A DNA stretch of 64,000 bases, taken from the NCBI GenBank assembly GCA_015485895.1, contig WFSR01000012.1, forward strand, positions 1 through 64,000, given 5' to 3'. The notes below the pieces were generated by a model, which made no database searches, was not told the origin of the DNA, and saw only the letters and a list, made by a program, of their open reading frames with translations. The DNA is from Candidatus Microgenomates bacterium. Its GTDB lineage: Bacteria > Patescibacteriota > Microgenomatia > UBA12405 > UBA6130. The translations under genes were made by a program, and so were the position numbers. Shown here piece after piece: positions 31,548-39,414 of this stretch. Each line of letters begins with the position of its first letter. Positions within the stretch are counted from its first letter, which is position 1.

Positions 31548-32812
31548 TAATTACTTTAAAAAATGATCTCCTCTTTTACTCCCATCTTCCACTTTGGAAG
31601 CGTTTCTATCATCTAGGGGAAAGATATTTAGCTAAATTATGGTCACAGTTACATCGCCCCCGGGCTGTGGTGATGATAACCGGTAGCTATGGTAAAACCT
31701 CAACAACTTACATTTTAAGCAGAACCCTGGATAAAGCTGGTGGATCCTTGGTAACTGATCGTAATCTTGACACCATCTTCAATCTGCCACAGACTATTCT
31801 TCGTTGGCGCTGGCCACCGTGGATTGTTTTGGAAACAGGGATTGATCATCCTCAAGAAATGGATTTTCATCTCCGTCTCATTAAGCCAACGGTGGTAATT
31901 TTTACCGGGATAACACCTGTTCATGCCGATAAGCAATTGTTGGGATCCAAAATAGGGATTTGGCGAGAGAAAACCAAATTAGTTCGGGCTCTACCAACTG
32001 ACGGTCTGCTTATTTATAATGCTGATGACCTTCTAGCTTGCCGGGCGGCCCGAATTTTTTCTGGTGAGAAAAGAAGCTATTCTCTGAAGCAGAAACATGG
32101 AGATTATTGGCTAGCTAAGAGTAAAATTACCCCTCAGGGGAGCCAGTTTTGGTTAACTACTGCTTTTTCACGGCAGCAAGTAAAAATAAAAACGCCTCTT
32201 TTAGGCAAACATTTTGCCCAATCATTTTTAGCTACGCTGGCCTTTTTGGATTTCTACCATTTGTCGCGATCGCTTTTAGTTAATGCCGCTAGTCAGCTTA
32301 AACCTTTACCAGGGCGTTTATCGTTACAACCTTTTCTCAATGGTAGTTGGCTTTTGGATGATAGCCGGCGCTCTAACCCGGCGTCGGCTAAAGCTGGTCT
32401 AGCCTTAATCACCACCTTAAGATCACACTATCGGCGCCTTATTGTGGTTATGGGGGAGATGGGAGAATTAGGCCGTTATGCTCGGCAGGAACACCGGCGG
32501 CTCGGGCGACAACTGGCTAAATTAAAACCGGATATTTTGATTGGCATTGGTCCTTTAATGCGGCTAGCTCTTAAGGAGGCCCCGGGATTAACTAGTCTTT
32601 GGGCTGATAATCCCACCACCGCTGGCGAACTATTTTTGCAGAAATATTCCCCTCAGGAAGGCGATCTTTTTTATCTCAAAGCTTCTCTTTTGCGCCATCT
32701 GGAACGATTCCGTTATGTGCTAGAGGGAAGGCAAGTTGCCTGCCGGCGACCCGCTTGCCATTATTATCACGATTGCTCGCAATGCGATAAACTGAATGAA
32801 GAAAGGGGGTGA
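31544..32812 (+). CDS. murF: Mur ligase, MurF-like, N-terminally short and with a cysteine-rich tail
   Basis: 422 aa. ATP loop MITGSYGKTSTTYILSR with Lys51. VFTGITPVHADK corresponds to the family's N.g.aH central block, LLGKHFAQSFLATLAF to the second conserved region, and LDDSRRSNPASAKAGLALI plus VMGEMGELG to the C-terminal MurF blocks. The P-loop at ~47 instead of ~110 shows that the N-terminal substrate domain is absent, as in the MurE-like protein. The last 30 residues hold CRRPACHYYHDCSQC (C-x4-C-x5-C-x2-C), which looks metal-binding and is not usual in MurF. Confidence 0.85.
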   Translation: MIITLKNDLLFYSHLPLWKRFYHLGERYLAKLWSQLHRPRAVVMITGSYGKTSTTYILSRTLDKAGGSLVTDRNLDTIFNLPQTILRWRWPPWIVLETGIDHPQEMDFHLRLIKPTVVIFTGITPVHADKQLLGSKIGIWREKTKLVRALPTDGLLIYNADDLLACRAARIFSGEKRSYSLKQKHGDYWLAKSKITPQGSQFWLTTAFSRQQVKIKTPLLGKHFAQSFLATLAFLDFYHLSRSLLVNAASQLKPLPGRLSLQPFLNGSWLLDDSRRSNPASAKAGLALITTLRSHYRRLIVVMGEMGELGRYARQEHRRLGRQLAKLKPDILIGIGPLMRLALKEAPGLTSLWADNPTTAGELFLQKYSPQEGDLFYLKASLLRHLERFRYVLEGRQVACRRPACHYYHDCSQCDKLNEERG

Positions 32813-32818
32813 GATATT

Positions 32819-33076
32819 ATGCCACCACTTGATTTAAATGACGCTCTAGCGATGGGCGACAAAGAAAAAAATTTGGCCCGGGCTCGGCAATCACTGATCG
32901 AAGAGCTAGACGCGATTAATCTTTATGAAGAACGGATTCAGGCCACTCAAGATGAAGAATTGAAAAAAGTGCTAGCTCACAACCGAGATGAAGAAAAAGA
33001 ACACGCTGCAATGCTTATTGACTATTTACGCCGCCACGATCCTGTTTTTAAGCGGATGTTTACAGAGCACGATTAA
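32819..33076 (+). CDS. Encapsulated-ferritin-like protein (EncFtn family)
   Basis: 85 aa, two helices: LIEELDAINLYEERI and VLAHNRDEEKEHAAMLIDYL. The second is nearly the EncFtn signature (LAHNRDEEKEHAAM). With a constant offset of three, the EncFtn ferroxidase ligands E32, E62 and H65 of the Rhodospirillum protein fall on E29, E59 and H62. EncFtn assembles as an annular decamer that oxidises Fe(II) and is normally loaded into encapsulins by a C-terminal peptide; here the protein ends right after the helices, so no targeting peptide is visible. Strong Shine-Dalgarno AGGGGGTGA overlaps the murF stop. Confidence 0.85.
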   Translation: MPPLDLNDALAMGDKEKNLARARQSLIEELDAINLYEERIQATQDEELKKVLAHNRDEEKEHAAMLIDYLRRHDPVFKRMFTEHD

Positions 33077-33092
33077 TAAGAATAGCGGGTAA

Positions 33093-33480
33093 GTGTTGAG
33101 GATCAAATGAACACTCACGCCCTCTACCAGCAGCTATCAACACTTCGTCATCCTGAACTTGGTTCAGGATCTCCAGAGAATGTGCTACCAATAATAGTGA
33201 TACGACACTCGGCTGAAGATGCTGAGCTAAACTCAGTATGACGAGAATAAAAGCACCAAATTGCAAACAAATTCTAAATCCTAATGACCCAAATCCTAAA
33301 CAAATCCAAAATTCAAATGATCAAATGACCAAAACAAAAGAGAAAGAATAAAGAAAAAAAGAAAGAAGAAAAAGAAATGTTTTGAACATTTGGATTTTGG
33401 CCATTTGGTATTGTTTAGGATTTAGAATTTAGGTAATTAGGATTTATTTGGTTATTGGAATTTGGTGCTTGGAATTTAAT
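33093..33480. repeat. Composite intergenic repeat, second full copy
   Basis: The 424-bp gap between the ferritin-like gene and mraY holds this element. The 5' module starts GTGTTGAGGATCAAAT (33093) and carries a perfect 9-bp hairpin, ATCCTGAAC (33150-33158)/GTTCAGGAT (33162-33170). AATAATAGTGATACGACAC and GGCTGAAGATG then follow as in 22849-23040. The 3' module runs from AAAGCACCAAATT (33249) to the inverse AATTTGGTGCTT (~33460-33471). It splits the dcw cluster in two. Confidence 0.8.
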
Positions 33481-33489
33481 TTGGGGTGT

Positions 33490-33495
33490 TATACT
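33490..33495 (+). promoter_or_regulatory. -10 box of mraY (leaderless type)
   Basis: TATACT at 33490-33495, only 5 nt before the ATG at 33501. It lies directly after the repeat, whose right arm provides TTGGAA at 33469-33474 as a poor -35 (15-nt spacer). Confidence 0.5.
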
Positions 33496-33500
33496 AATTT

Positions 33501-34538
33501 ATGGAATTTATTTACTTAGGCTTAGTATTGTTCTCTTTCTTCGTTAACTCTCTCCTTTTTATTCCTTTTATAAATTTACTTTATCGTTGGCATTTTGTCC
33601 GCCGCCGACAAATTACCCGTGATTTCCAAAATAAAAGGGCAATTATTTTCGATAAGTTGCATGCTCATAAGGCCGGCACTCCGGTAGGAGGAGGGCTCCT
33701 CATGCTAGTAACTATTTTAAGTCTTCAATTTGTTCTCCTTCCGGTTTTAAAAATATACGACCGCCAAAACTTCTATAGTGCTTACCGTTTTATTGACGAA
33801 GCTAACATTGTTTTTTTTACAATGATTTCCTTTGGTGCGTTAGGTTTTTACGATGACATTATGAAATTTTTCGGTTTTGAGAAGAGTGGCTTTTTTGGTC
33901 TCCGGATGCGTCATAAGTTCATCCTCCAATGGGCTCTAGCTTTTATTATTGCGGCAATGCTCTATTTCAACTTAGGGATTAATTTTATCTATCTTCCTTT
34001 TTACCATGTAATTCATTTGGGATACGGTTATATTTTATTGGCGGCTACCCTAATTGTTTGGTTGGCAAATGCTTTTAATATTACCGATGGCCTCGACGGG
34101 CTATCAAGCGGTTTGCTTTTGATCTTTTTGCTTACTTTTTGGGTTATTTCCTCCCAAGTGTTTGATACCTTTTTAGGGGTTTTCATTGCTCTCTGGGTAG
34201 GTGCAGTTTTAGCTTTTCTCTATTTCAACATTGCCCCTGCTCGTCTCACATTAGGTGATATTGGTGCCTTAGCTTTCGGGGCTACTATTGCCGTGGTTGG
34301 TCTCTTAACAGGGAAGATCTTGGCAGTTCTAATAGTAGGTGCAATTTTTAACCTTGAGGGGCTTTCAAGCTTTCTACAAATTATCAGTAAAGCCTGGCGT
34401 CATCGGAAGTTATTCCCTGCAGCTCCGCTTCATCTTTGGTTACAATATCGAGGTTGGCCGGAAACCAAAATTGTTATGAGGACTTGGGTGGTGGGCATAG
34501 TTTTTGCCATTTTAGGCCTCTGGCTTTCTTTCCTTTAA
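33501..34538 (+). CDS. mraY: Phospho-N-acetylmuramoyl-pentapeptide-transferase MraY
   Basis: 345 aa, about ten membrane helices. HKAGTPVGGG, GFYDDIMKFFG (DDxxK), NAFNITDGLDGLSSG and LGDIGALAFGA are the MraY cytoplasmic loops that bind Mg and UDP-MurNAc-pentapeptide. The last loop reads PLHLWLQYRGWPETKIVMRTW where most MraY proteins have HHHFE-x2-GW, so only one of the three His is kept. MraY makes lipid I on undecaprenyl phosphate. First gene of the second dcw half. Confidence 0.92.
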   Translation: MEFIYLGLVLFSFFVNSLLFIPFINLLYRWHFVRRRQITRDFQNKRAIIFDKLHAHKAGTPVGGGLLMLVTILSLQFVLLPVLKIYDRQNFYSAYRFIDEANIVFFTMISFGALGFYDDIMKFFGFEKSGFFGLRMRHKFILQWALAFIIAAMLYFNLGINFIYLPFYHVIHLGYGYILLAATLIVWLANAFNITDGLDGLSSGLLLIFLLTFWVISSQVFDTFLGVFIALWVGAVLAFLYFNIAPARLTLGDIGALAFGATIAVVGLLTGKILAVLIVGAIFNLEGLSSFLQIISKAWRHRKLFPAAPLHLWLQYRGWPETKIVMRTWVVGIVFAILGLWLSFL

Positions 34539-34700
34539 TTATTTTTCCTCTTCAAGAATAGCAGTTTTAAAAGGTTTAAGGGAAGTTATCTCTAATTCTG
34601 TTCCACAGTATTGACATTCCACAATATCTCCCACAGCTACGGTGCTCAGATCGATAGTAATAGGGTGATGGCAGTCAGGGCACTTGATAGTTTTTTTCAT
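34539..34700 (-). CDS. LysW-like zinc-ribbon protein
   Basis: 53 aa from the ATG at 34700. KCPDCHHPI and ECQYCGTELEITSL give two CxxC knuckles with the strand pattern of LysW, the amino-group carrier protein of Thermus/archaeal lysine and arginine synthesis, including VAVGDIVEC between them. LysW normally ends EDWGE, and its terminal Glu is the attachment point; this protein ends AILEEEK, so carrier function is doubtful. It faces the PLP and ATP-grasp genes and runs convergently into mraY. A longer frame to 34763 exists but overlaps the next gene's start. TAAAAT (34706-34711) lies 5 nt upstream of the ATG. Confidence 0.7.
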   Translation of the reverse strand: MKKTIKCPDCHHPITIDLSTVAVGDIVECQYCGTELEITSLKPFKTAILEEEK

Positions 34701-34705
34701 TTTAC

Positions 34706-34720
34706 ATTTTAGGCTATAAT
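34706..34720. promoter_or_regulatory. Back-to-back -10 boxes between the LysW-like and PLP genes
   Basis: On the minus strand TAAAAT (34706-34711) ends 5 nt before the LysW-like ATG. On the plus strand TATAAT (34715-34720) lies 23 nt before the PLP-enzyme ATG. The two divergent genes are probably driven from this 50-bp gap. Confidence 0.45.
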
Positions 34721-34743
34721 ACTTTAATGGTTGTATTTTAGCA

Positions 34744-35577
34744 ATGAAATTTTTGAAAAGCAAGAAAACTTCTCTAATTTTTTACCATGGTTTTTATTTA
34801 AAAAGAGAAGACCAACAATTATCGGGTTCAGTGAAAGATAGGGGAATAGTTGAGCAGTTGCGCCACCTTCCTAAAACTACCAATGAGGTAGTGATTAGCT
34901 CCTCGGGAAATGCGGGAATTAGCCTGGCTTTTTGGAGCCAGCGGTTAGGCTTAACGGCACACGTTTTTGTCAGCCCTAACCTTTCTCCAGGAAAGAAAAA
35001 ATATCTCCAAGAATTGGGAGCTAAGCTTTATGTTACCCCTCGACCTTTGAGTGGAAGTATTCGTTTTGCTCGCCGGTATAATTTTCCCCATCTACGTCAG
35101 TCTATTAGTTCTTGGGCGAGGTACGGTTTTCAATCTTTAGGAGAAGAATTAAAAATGGAAATTAATCCCGAAGTGATTTTTTTCCCAGTGAGCAGCGGGA
35201 CCACTCTTTTGGGAGTTAGCGATATTTGGAGAAGTACTAAGAAGAAGCCTGTTTTTGTGCTGGTTCAAACGGCTGGCCATTGCCCTCTGGCGCGCCATTT
35301 AGTGTCTTGTCCACCAGCAGAACCGAATGATTTAGCTACTGCTTTAGTCGCTAGGTATATTCCTAATGAGAGAGAGATTCTAGCTCTAATTAAAAAGTAT
35401 GGCCAGGCGGTGGTAGTTACTAATACAGAAATTATGGAGGCTTGGCGATGGCTAAAGCAAGGGGGAATAATTACTTCTTTTGAGGGGGCTGCTGCCGTAG
35501 CTGCAGCTCGGCAAATAAAAGCTGATCAACATTGGCAGCGATCAGTTTGCTTGCTAACGGGTAAGTATTATGGTTAA
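34744..35577 (+). CDS. PLP-dependent fold-type II enzyme (threonine synthase/cysteine synthase-like)
   Basis: 277 aa. KREDQQLSGSVKDRG places the Schiff-base Lys31 in the SxKxR motif. ISSSGNAGISLAFW is the carboxylate-binding loop, FPVSSGTTLLG the phosphate-binding Gly/Ser/Thr loop, and SFEGAAAVAAA the C-terminal active-site helix. It is shorter than threonine synthase or threonine deaminase and lacks regulatory domains. Fold-type II members carry out beta- or gamma-replacement and elimination on Ser, Thr or Cys derivatives. An 8-bp overlap with the ATP-grasp gene in a wall cluster suggests supply of an unusual amino acid, which is inference. Confidence 0.75.
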   Translation: MKFLKSKKTSLIFYHGFYLKREDQQLSGSVKDRGIVEQLRHLPKTTNEVVISSSGNAGISLAFWSQRLGLTAHVFVSPNLSPGKKKYLQELGAKLYVTPRPLSGSIRFARRYNFPHLRQSISSWARYGFQSLGEELKMEINPEVIFFPVSSGTTLLGVSDIWRSTKKKPVFVLVQTAGHCPLARHLVSCPPAEPNDLATALVARYIPNEREILALIKKYGQAVVVTNTEIMEAWRWLKQGGIITSFEGAAAVAAARQIKADQHWQRSVCLLTGKYYG

Positions 35578-36877
35578 TCTCCGGGCCCCGATTTTCTATT
35601 TAGGAATGGATTTTTATCAAGGTTTACCTGGTTTCTGGTTTTTTCCTAATTATTACTTAATAACTTATCGCGCCCATCCGGTTATTAAGAAATTACCTTT
35701 TGCTAACCGCATCTTTACTCTCGGCGACAAAACAACTAAAGTTATTCCCCGCAGTAGCGGGCATTTGCTTAACCATCCCTTGGTACAGAAATTTATCATC
35801 CGCCATACGCGGGGAGATAAAGTATTTTTAACTTTCTTTAAGCCAAGTAGAAAGATAGAGATTATTGCCCAGAAAAAAGGCTGGCGATTAATTGGAAATC
35901 GCCAGGCGTTGGCGAAAAGATTAGAAAATAAAATTCAACTCTGGCAGTTATTGCATCGGTACCCGGAGGTGCATTTTCCACCGGTTCAGGTGGAAAAGCT
36001 AGGAGGATTGAATTATCGGGTCCTGGCGCAACAATATAAGGGATGCTTTGTCCTACAGTTAGGGCTTGGTTGGGCAGGTCGTTCAACTTTTAAGGTATGT
36101 TCCGCAAAAGAATTTGTACGATTACAGCAAAAATACCCTAAACAATGGGTAAAGATAACGCCATTCTTTTTAGGGTGGACGCTTACTAACAATAATGTAG
36201 TAACCCCAACAGGAGAAGTTTATTCTTCTTATCTGGCTTGGCAAATTACCGGCCAGAAGATGTTATGTCCAGGTTTACCAATGGCAACTTGCGGTCGGGT
36301 ATGGGCAGTGTCGCCGGGTAAGCAGCTGGAAAATAATGCTAAAAAAATTAGCCAATTCATCGGCTTTTGGTTACATAAGCAAGGATTTCGGGGTTTTTTT
36401 GGTCTTGATTTTTTGCTTACTTCAAACGGCCAACTTTATTTCCAAGAGCTAAATCCTCGCCTAACGGCCTCGGCAGCGTTTAGTGCTTTAAGTGAGTTGA
36501 AGCAAAAGCTTAGGCCATTGTTGTTTTATCACTATGCTAGTTTCTTACCTTTAAAGGTGAAAAATCAGTGGCAGAGATCTAAATTGCAAGGGGGCGAAAT
36601 AGTCTCAAGGGCTCCTTCTCAACGAATTATTAAAAAAAGTGTCGCAAGTGGCGCTTATAATTTTCAAAAACAATACCTGGGAGCTCATTTCTTTCCTTCG
36701 CAGGAATGGATCACTTTTATAGGGGGTTATCGAGGGGAAAAAATTTATTCCGGCAGTGAGGTTTTTCGCCTTTCCGGTTGGGGTAAATTAGGCGAGTGGC
36801 AAGGTCAAAATTTTCGGCTTGCCTCGCCTTACCGTAATTTTTATTATTGGATAAAACAATATTATGGAAAAGCGTAA
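35570..36877 (+). CDS. ATP-grasp ligase-like protein
   Basis: 435 aa. The C-terminal half of the fold is recognisable: GFFGLDFLLTSNGQLYFQELNPR carries the Asp, Glu and Asn that bind Mg-ATP, preceded by KITPFFLGWTLTNNNVVTPTGE. ATP-grasp enzymes make acyl-phosphates and join them to amines or thiols (peptide-like ligases, carboxylases). The last ~100 residues are an extra domain of unknown type. With a PLP enzyme and a LysW-like gene as neighbours, amino-acid ligation is likely. No D-Ala-D-Ala ligase is seen elsewhere in the window, but this protein does not look like one. Confidence 0.7.
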   Translation: MVNLRAPIFYLGMDFYQGLPGFWFFPNYYLITYRAHPVIKKLPFANRIFTLGDKTTKVIPRSSGHLLNHPLVQKFIIRHTRGDKVFLTFFKPSRKIEIIAQKKGWRLIGNRQALAKRLENKIQLWQLLHRYPEVHFPPVQVEKLGGLNYRVLAQQYKGCFVLQLGLGWAGRSTFKVCSAKEFVRLQQKYPKQWVKITPFFLGWTLTNNNVVTPTGEVYSSYLAWQITGQKMLCPGLPMATCGRVWAVSPGKQLENNAKKISQFIGFWLHKQGFRGFFGLDFLLTSNGQLYFQELNPRLTASAAFSALSELKQKLRPLLFYHYASFLPLKVKNQWQRSKLQGGEIVSRAPSQRIIKKSVASGAYNFQKQYLGAHFFPSQEWITFIGGYRGEKIYSGSEVFRLSGWGKLGEWQGQNFRLASPYRNFYYWIKQYYGKA

Positions 36878-37943
36878 TCAAAAACTTATCAAATGGTTGT
36901 TACTTTTTTTAGCCTTATTTGCCATTTTAGGCATTTTTTTCATTGGCGATATCTCTCTAGCGGAAGCACGCTTGCATTTTCACGATTCTCTCTATTTCGT
37001 CAAAAGGCAAACATTTTGGCTAGTTTTAAGTTTAATTACTCTTGGTTTACTTTGGCAGTTGCCGGTGACATTTTGGCGGCGAGCAAGCTTAATTTTTTAT
37101 CTGCTAAGTGTACTCGGTTTAGGTCTGGTGCTTATTCCGGGGATAGGCAAGGAAATTTGGGGTGCGCACCGTTGGTTAGCTATTGGCTCTCTAGCATTTC
37201 AGCCAGCAGAATTAATGAAGCTTGCCTTTTTGCTTTATCTTAGCATTCTTTTATCGAGGCAAGGTAAAATATCGCTAAAAGTTTTTCTTTCTATCCTTTT
37301 ATTGCCAATCGCCTTAATAGCTTTAGAACCAGATTTAGGCACGATTATAATCTTGGTAAGCTTAGCGGGAGCAATGTATTTTGTAGCGGGTGTTCGTTGG
37401 CACCTTTTCATAATATTATTATTTTTAAGCCTTACCGCTGGGGGCATTTTCATCTTTAGTTCCTCCTATCGTCGTCAACGGCTTCAGGGCTTTTTTGATC
37501 CCTTTGCGGACCCTTTAAATAAAACTTATCATGCTTACCAGTTGGTTTTAACTTTACACCGCGGTGGCTTCTGGGGTAGTGGTTTGGGCCAGTCACGACA
37601 GAAATACCAAAACCTTCCCCAGGTAACCACAGATTCTATTCTGGCCGTTATTGGAGAGGAAATAGGTTTTGCAGGTTTGACAGTTATTCTAATACTTTAC
37701 CTTTTGGGCATTTATTTGATATTTTTCCTTGCTGCTAAATCCAATAATCCGTTAACTTATTATTACGGTGTGGGTTTTGGTAGCTGGCTAGCTACGCAAG
37801 GATTTTTAAACGCTGGGGCAGTGGCGATTGTATTACCTTTTACCGGAGTGCCATTCCCCCTAATTTCTTATGGAGGATCATCTCTGGTATCTATTGTATT
37901 AGGGGTGGGATTATTTCTTAAATTTTTAACTACCACCACATGA
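36864..37943 (+). CDS. ftsW: Lipid II polymerase FtsW
   Basis: 359 aa, about ten membrane helices of the SEDS family. AHRWLAIGSLAFQPAELMKLA, the loop ALEPDLGTIIILVSLA with the essential Asp, YHAYQLVLTLHRGGFWGSGLGQS and VPFPLISYGGSSLV are diagnostic. SEDS proteins polymerise lipid II with a partner PBP, here presumably the ftsI product. Overlaps both neighbours (14 bp and ATGA). Position beside murG marks it as FtsW; the second SEDS gene after ftsZ is more RodA-like. Confidence 0.92.
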   Translation: MEKRNQKLIKWLLLFLALFAILGIFFIGDISLAEARLHFHDSLYFVKRQTFWLVLSLITLGLLWQLPVTFWRRASLIFYLLSVLGLGLVLIPGIGKEIWGAHRWLAIGSLAFQPAELMKLAFLLYLSILLSRQGKISLKVFLSILLLPIALIALEPDLGTIIILVSLAGAMYFVAGVRWHLFIILLFLSLTAGGIFIFSSSYRRQRLQGFFDPFADPLNKTYHAYQLVLTLHRGGFWGSGLGQSRQKYQNLPQVTTDSILAVIGEEIGFAGLTVILILYLLGIYLIFFLAAKSNNPLTYYYGVGFGSWLATQGFLNAGAVAIVLPFTGVPFPLISYGGSSLVSIVLGVGLFLKFLTTTT

Positions 37944-39049
37944 AAAAAGCAATCTTGGTAGGCGGACATTCTACCCCAGCCTTAGCTCTTTTACAAGAAT
38001 TGCAAAAGCGGTTTTGGCAGATATATTATTTCGGTAGCAAGTATACCTCCTTACAAAATGCCCGTTTACTTTCTTATGAATATAGGGTACTTAGAGAAAG
38101 GGAAAATGTTTTCTTTGTTCCTCTACCAGCTCGCGGTTGGCCTAGATCATTGTCTTGGCAATCATTTAAAGCCGGTTGGGCCTTCCAGCAGAGTTTTTTT
38201 AAGGCATTTTTAGCTATGTTGCGATTGCGCCCTAATGTGGTAGTTGGTTTTGGTGGATATCTTACCCCTCCGGTGGCATTAGCCGCTGCTCTCTTAAGAA
38301 TTCCTCTAATTCTACATGAACAAACTACTACTTTGGGGCTGGGCAATAGAATTGCCTTACCATGGGCAAAAAAGGTGGCTTTATCTTTTCCGATAATAGG
38401 AGAACAACTGCCTTCGCAGAAAGTAGTTTTAACTGGCAATTTACTTCGTGAGGAAACAATGATAGTAAAGGAATCGTTAGTGAGCAGGACTTTGTTACTT
38501 TATCGCAATAAGCCTATCCTTTATCTTACTGGAGGCAAAACGGGTTCAGTGGCATTAAATAATTTTTTGGCTCGAGAACTGAGTAATATTTTACCTTCTT
38601 ATTACGTGATTCACCAAGCTGGTGAACTTAGTTACCAGCACTTTCTTGATTTACGGCGATCTCTTCCCAATCGTTGGCGCCAACGTTATTTGGTGGCGGC
38701 GACCTTCCCAGCCGCTGATGTTGGTTGGATTTTATCTAAGGCTAAGTTAGTAATCGCACGATCGGGCGCTAATACCGTAAGCGAACTCATTTGGTGGCGC
38801 CGTCGAGCTATCTTGATCCCATTACCGATCTCTATAGCTGGCGAACAAGAAAAAAACGCCCGTTTTTTAGCTGGTTTAGGTTTGGGCGTGCTAATTTCCC
38901 AAAAACAGCTGGCTAATATCCATTGGTCTGTTTTGGAACAAAAAGTAGAGCAGCTAAAGCCTCGAAGGAAGGATATTGCTAAACAACGTCATCTTCTAGC
39001 CACCAGCAGGCAAAAGTTAGCTGCTTTGGTAACAAAATGGGGACATTAA
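37940..39049 (+). CDS. murG: UDP-GlcNAc--lipid I transferase MurG
   Basis: 369 aa. ILVGGHSTPALALLQEL is a variant of the N-terminal GGTGGHxxPal loop. VVGFGGYLTPPVALAAALL, ILHEQTTTLGLGNRIA and the donor-site RSGANTVSELIWW with PLPISIAGEQEKNARFLAG are the MurG landmarks. It converts lipid I to lipid II on the inner membrane face. ATGA overlap with ftsW and 13-bp overlap with the FtsQ-like gene. Confidence 0.93.
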   Translation: MKKAILVGGHSTPALALLQELQKRFWQIYYFGSKYTSLQNARLLSYEYRVLRERENVFFVPLPARGWPRSLSWQSFKAGWAFQQSFFKAFLAMLRLRPNVVVGFGGYLTPPVALAAALLRIPLILHEQTTTLGLGNRIALPWAKKVALSFPIIGEQLPSQKVVLTGNLLREETMIVKESLVSRTLLLYRNKPILYLTGGKTGSVALNNFLARELSNILPSYYVIHQAGELSYQHFLDLRRSLPNRWRQRYLVAATFPAADVGWILSKAKLVIARSGANTVSELIWWRRRAILIPLPISIAGEQEKNARFLAGLGLGVLISQKQLANIHWSVLEQKVEQLKPRRKDIAKQRHLLATSRQKLAALVTKWGH

Positions 39050-39414
39050 AACAACGGGACATTATCTTATTTCTTCTGGCCATTTTAATCATTTTATTTT
39101 TAGCAAGTTTACAACTTTCTTCTCGACAAATTACCAAAAATATTCTTCCTAAACGCCAGCAAGTAGCTGACAATATTGACGCCTTTTTTATTAGTAATGG
39201 GATCAATTTCCGGGGACCATTTTTTATCGAGCCTCACGGGATTCGCTACATTCTTACTGAAGGAATAAACGTTCTTTTTGATGTTAAAAAGGATATCGTT
39301 GCCCAGGAACAAGCTTTACAAGTTATTCTCAAAAAGGTTAAAATGACAAGAAGGAGGGTGAGGTTAATTGACTTAATGCCAGATAAACCGCATGTTGTAT
39401 TCAAAAATTATTAG
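39037..39414 (+). CDS. ftsQ: FtsQ-like minimal division protein
   Basis: 125 aa. One membrane helix (DIILFLLAILIILFLASLQL) is followed by ~90 extracytoplasmic residues that end RVRLIDLMPDKPHVVFKNY, close to the terminal beta-strand of FtsQ/DivIB ('iDLR...p.v.'). The POTRA domain and most of the usual ~250 residues are absent. Position between murG and ftsA is the classical ftsQ place, so a reduced FtsQ is likely, but the sequence evidence is thin. Overlaps both neighbours. Confidence 0.55.
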   Translation: MGTLKQRDIILFLLAILIILFLASLQLSSRQITKNILPKRQQVADNIDAFFISNGINFRGPFFIEPHGIRYILTEGINVLFDVKKDIVAQEQALQVILKKVKMTRRRVRLIDLMPDKPHVVFKNY

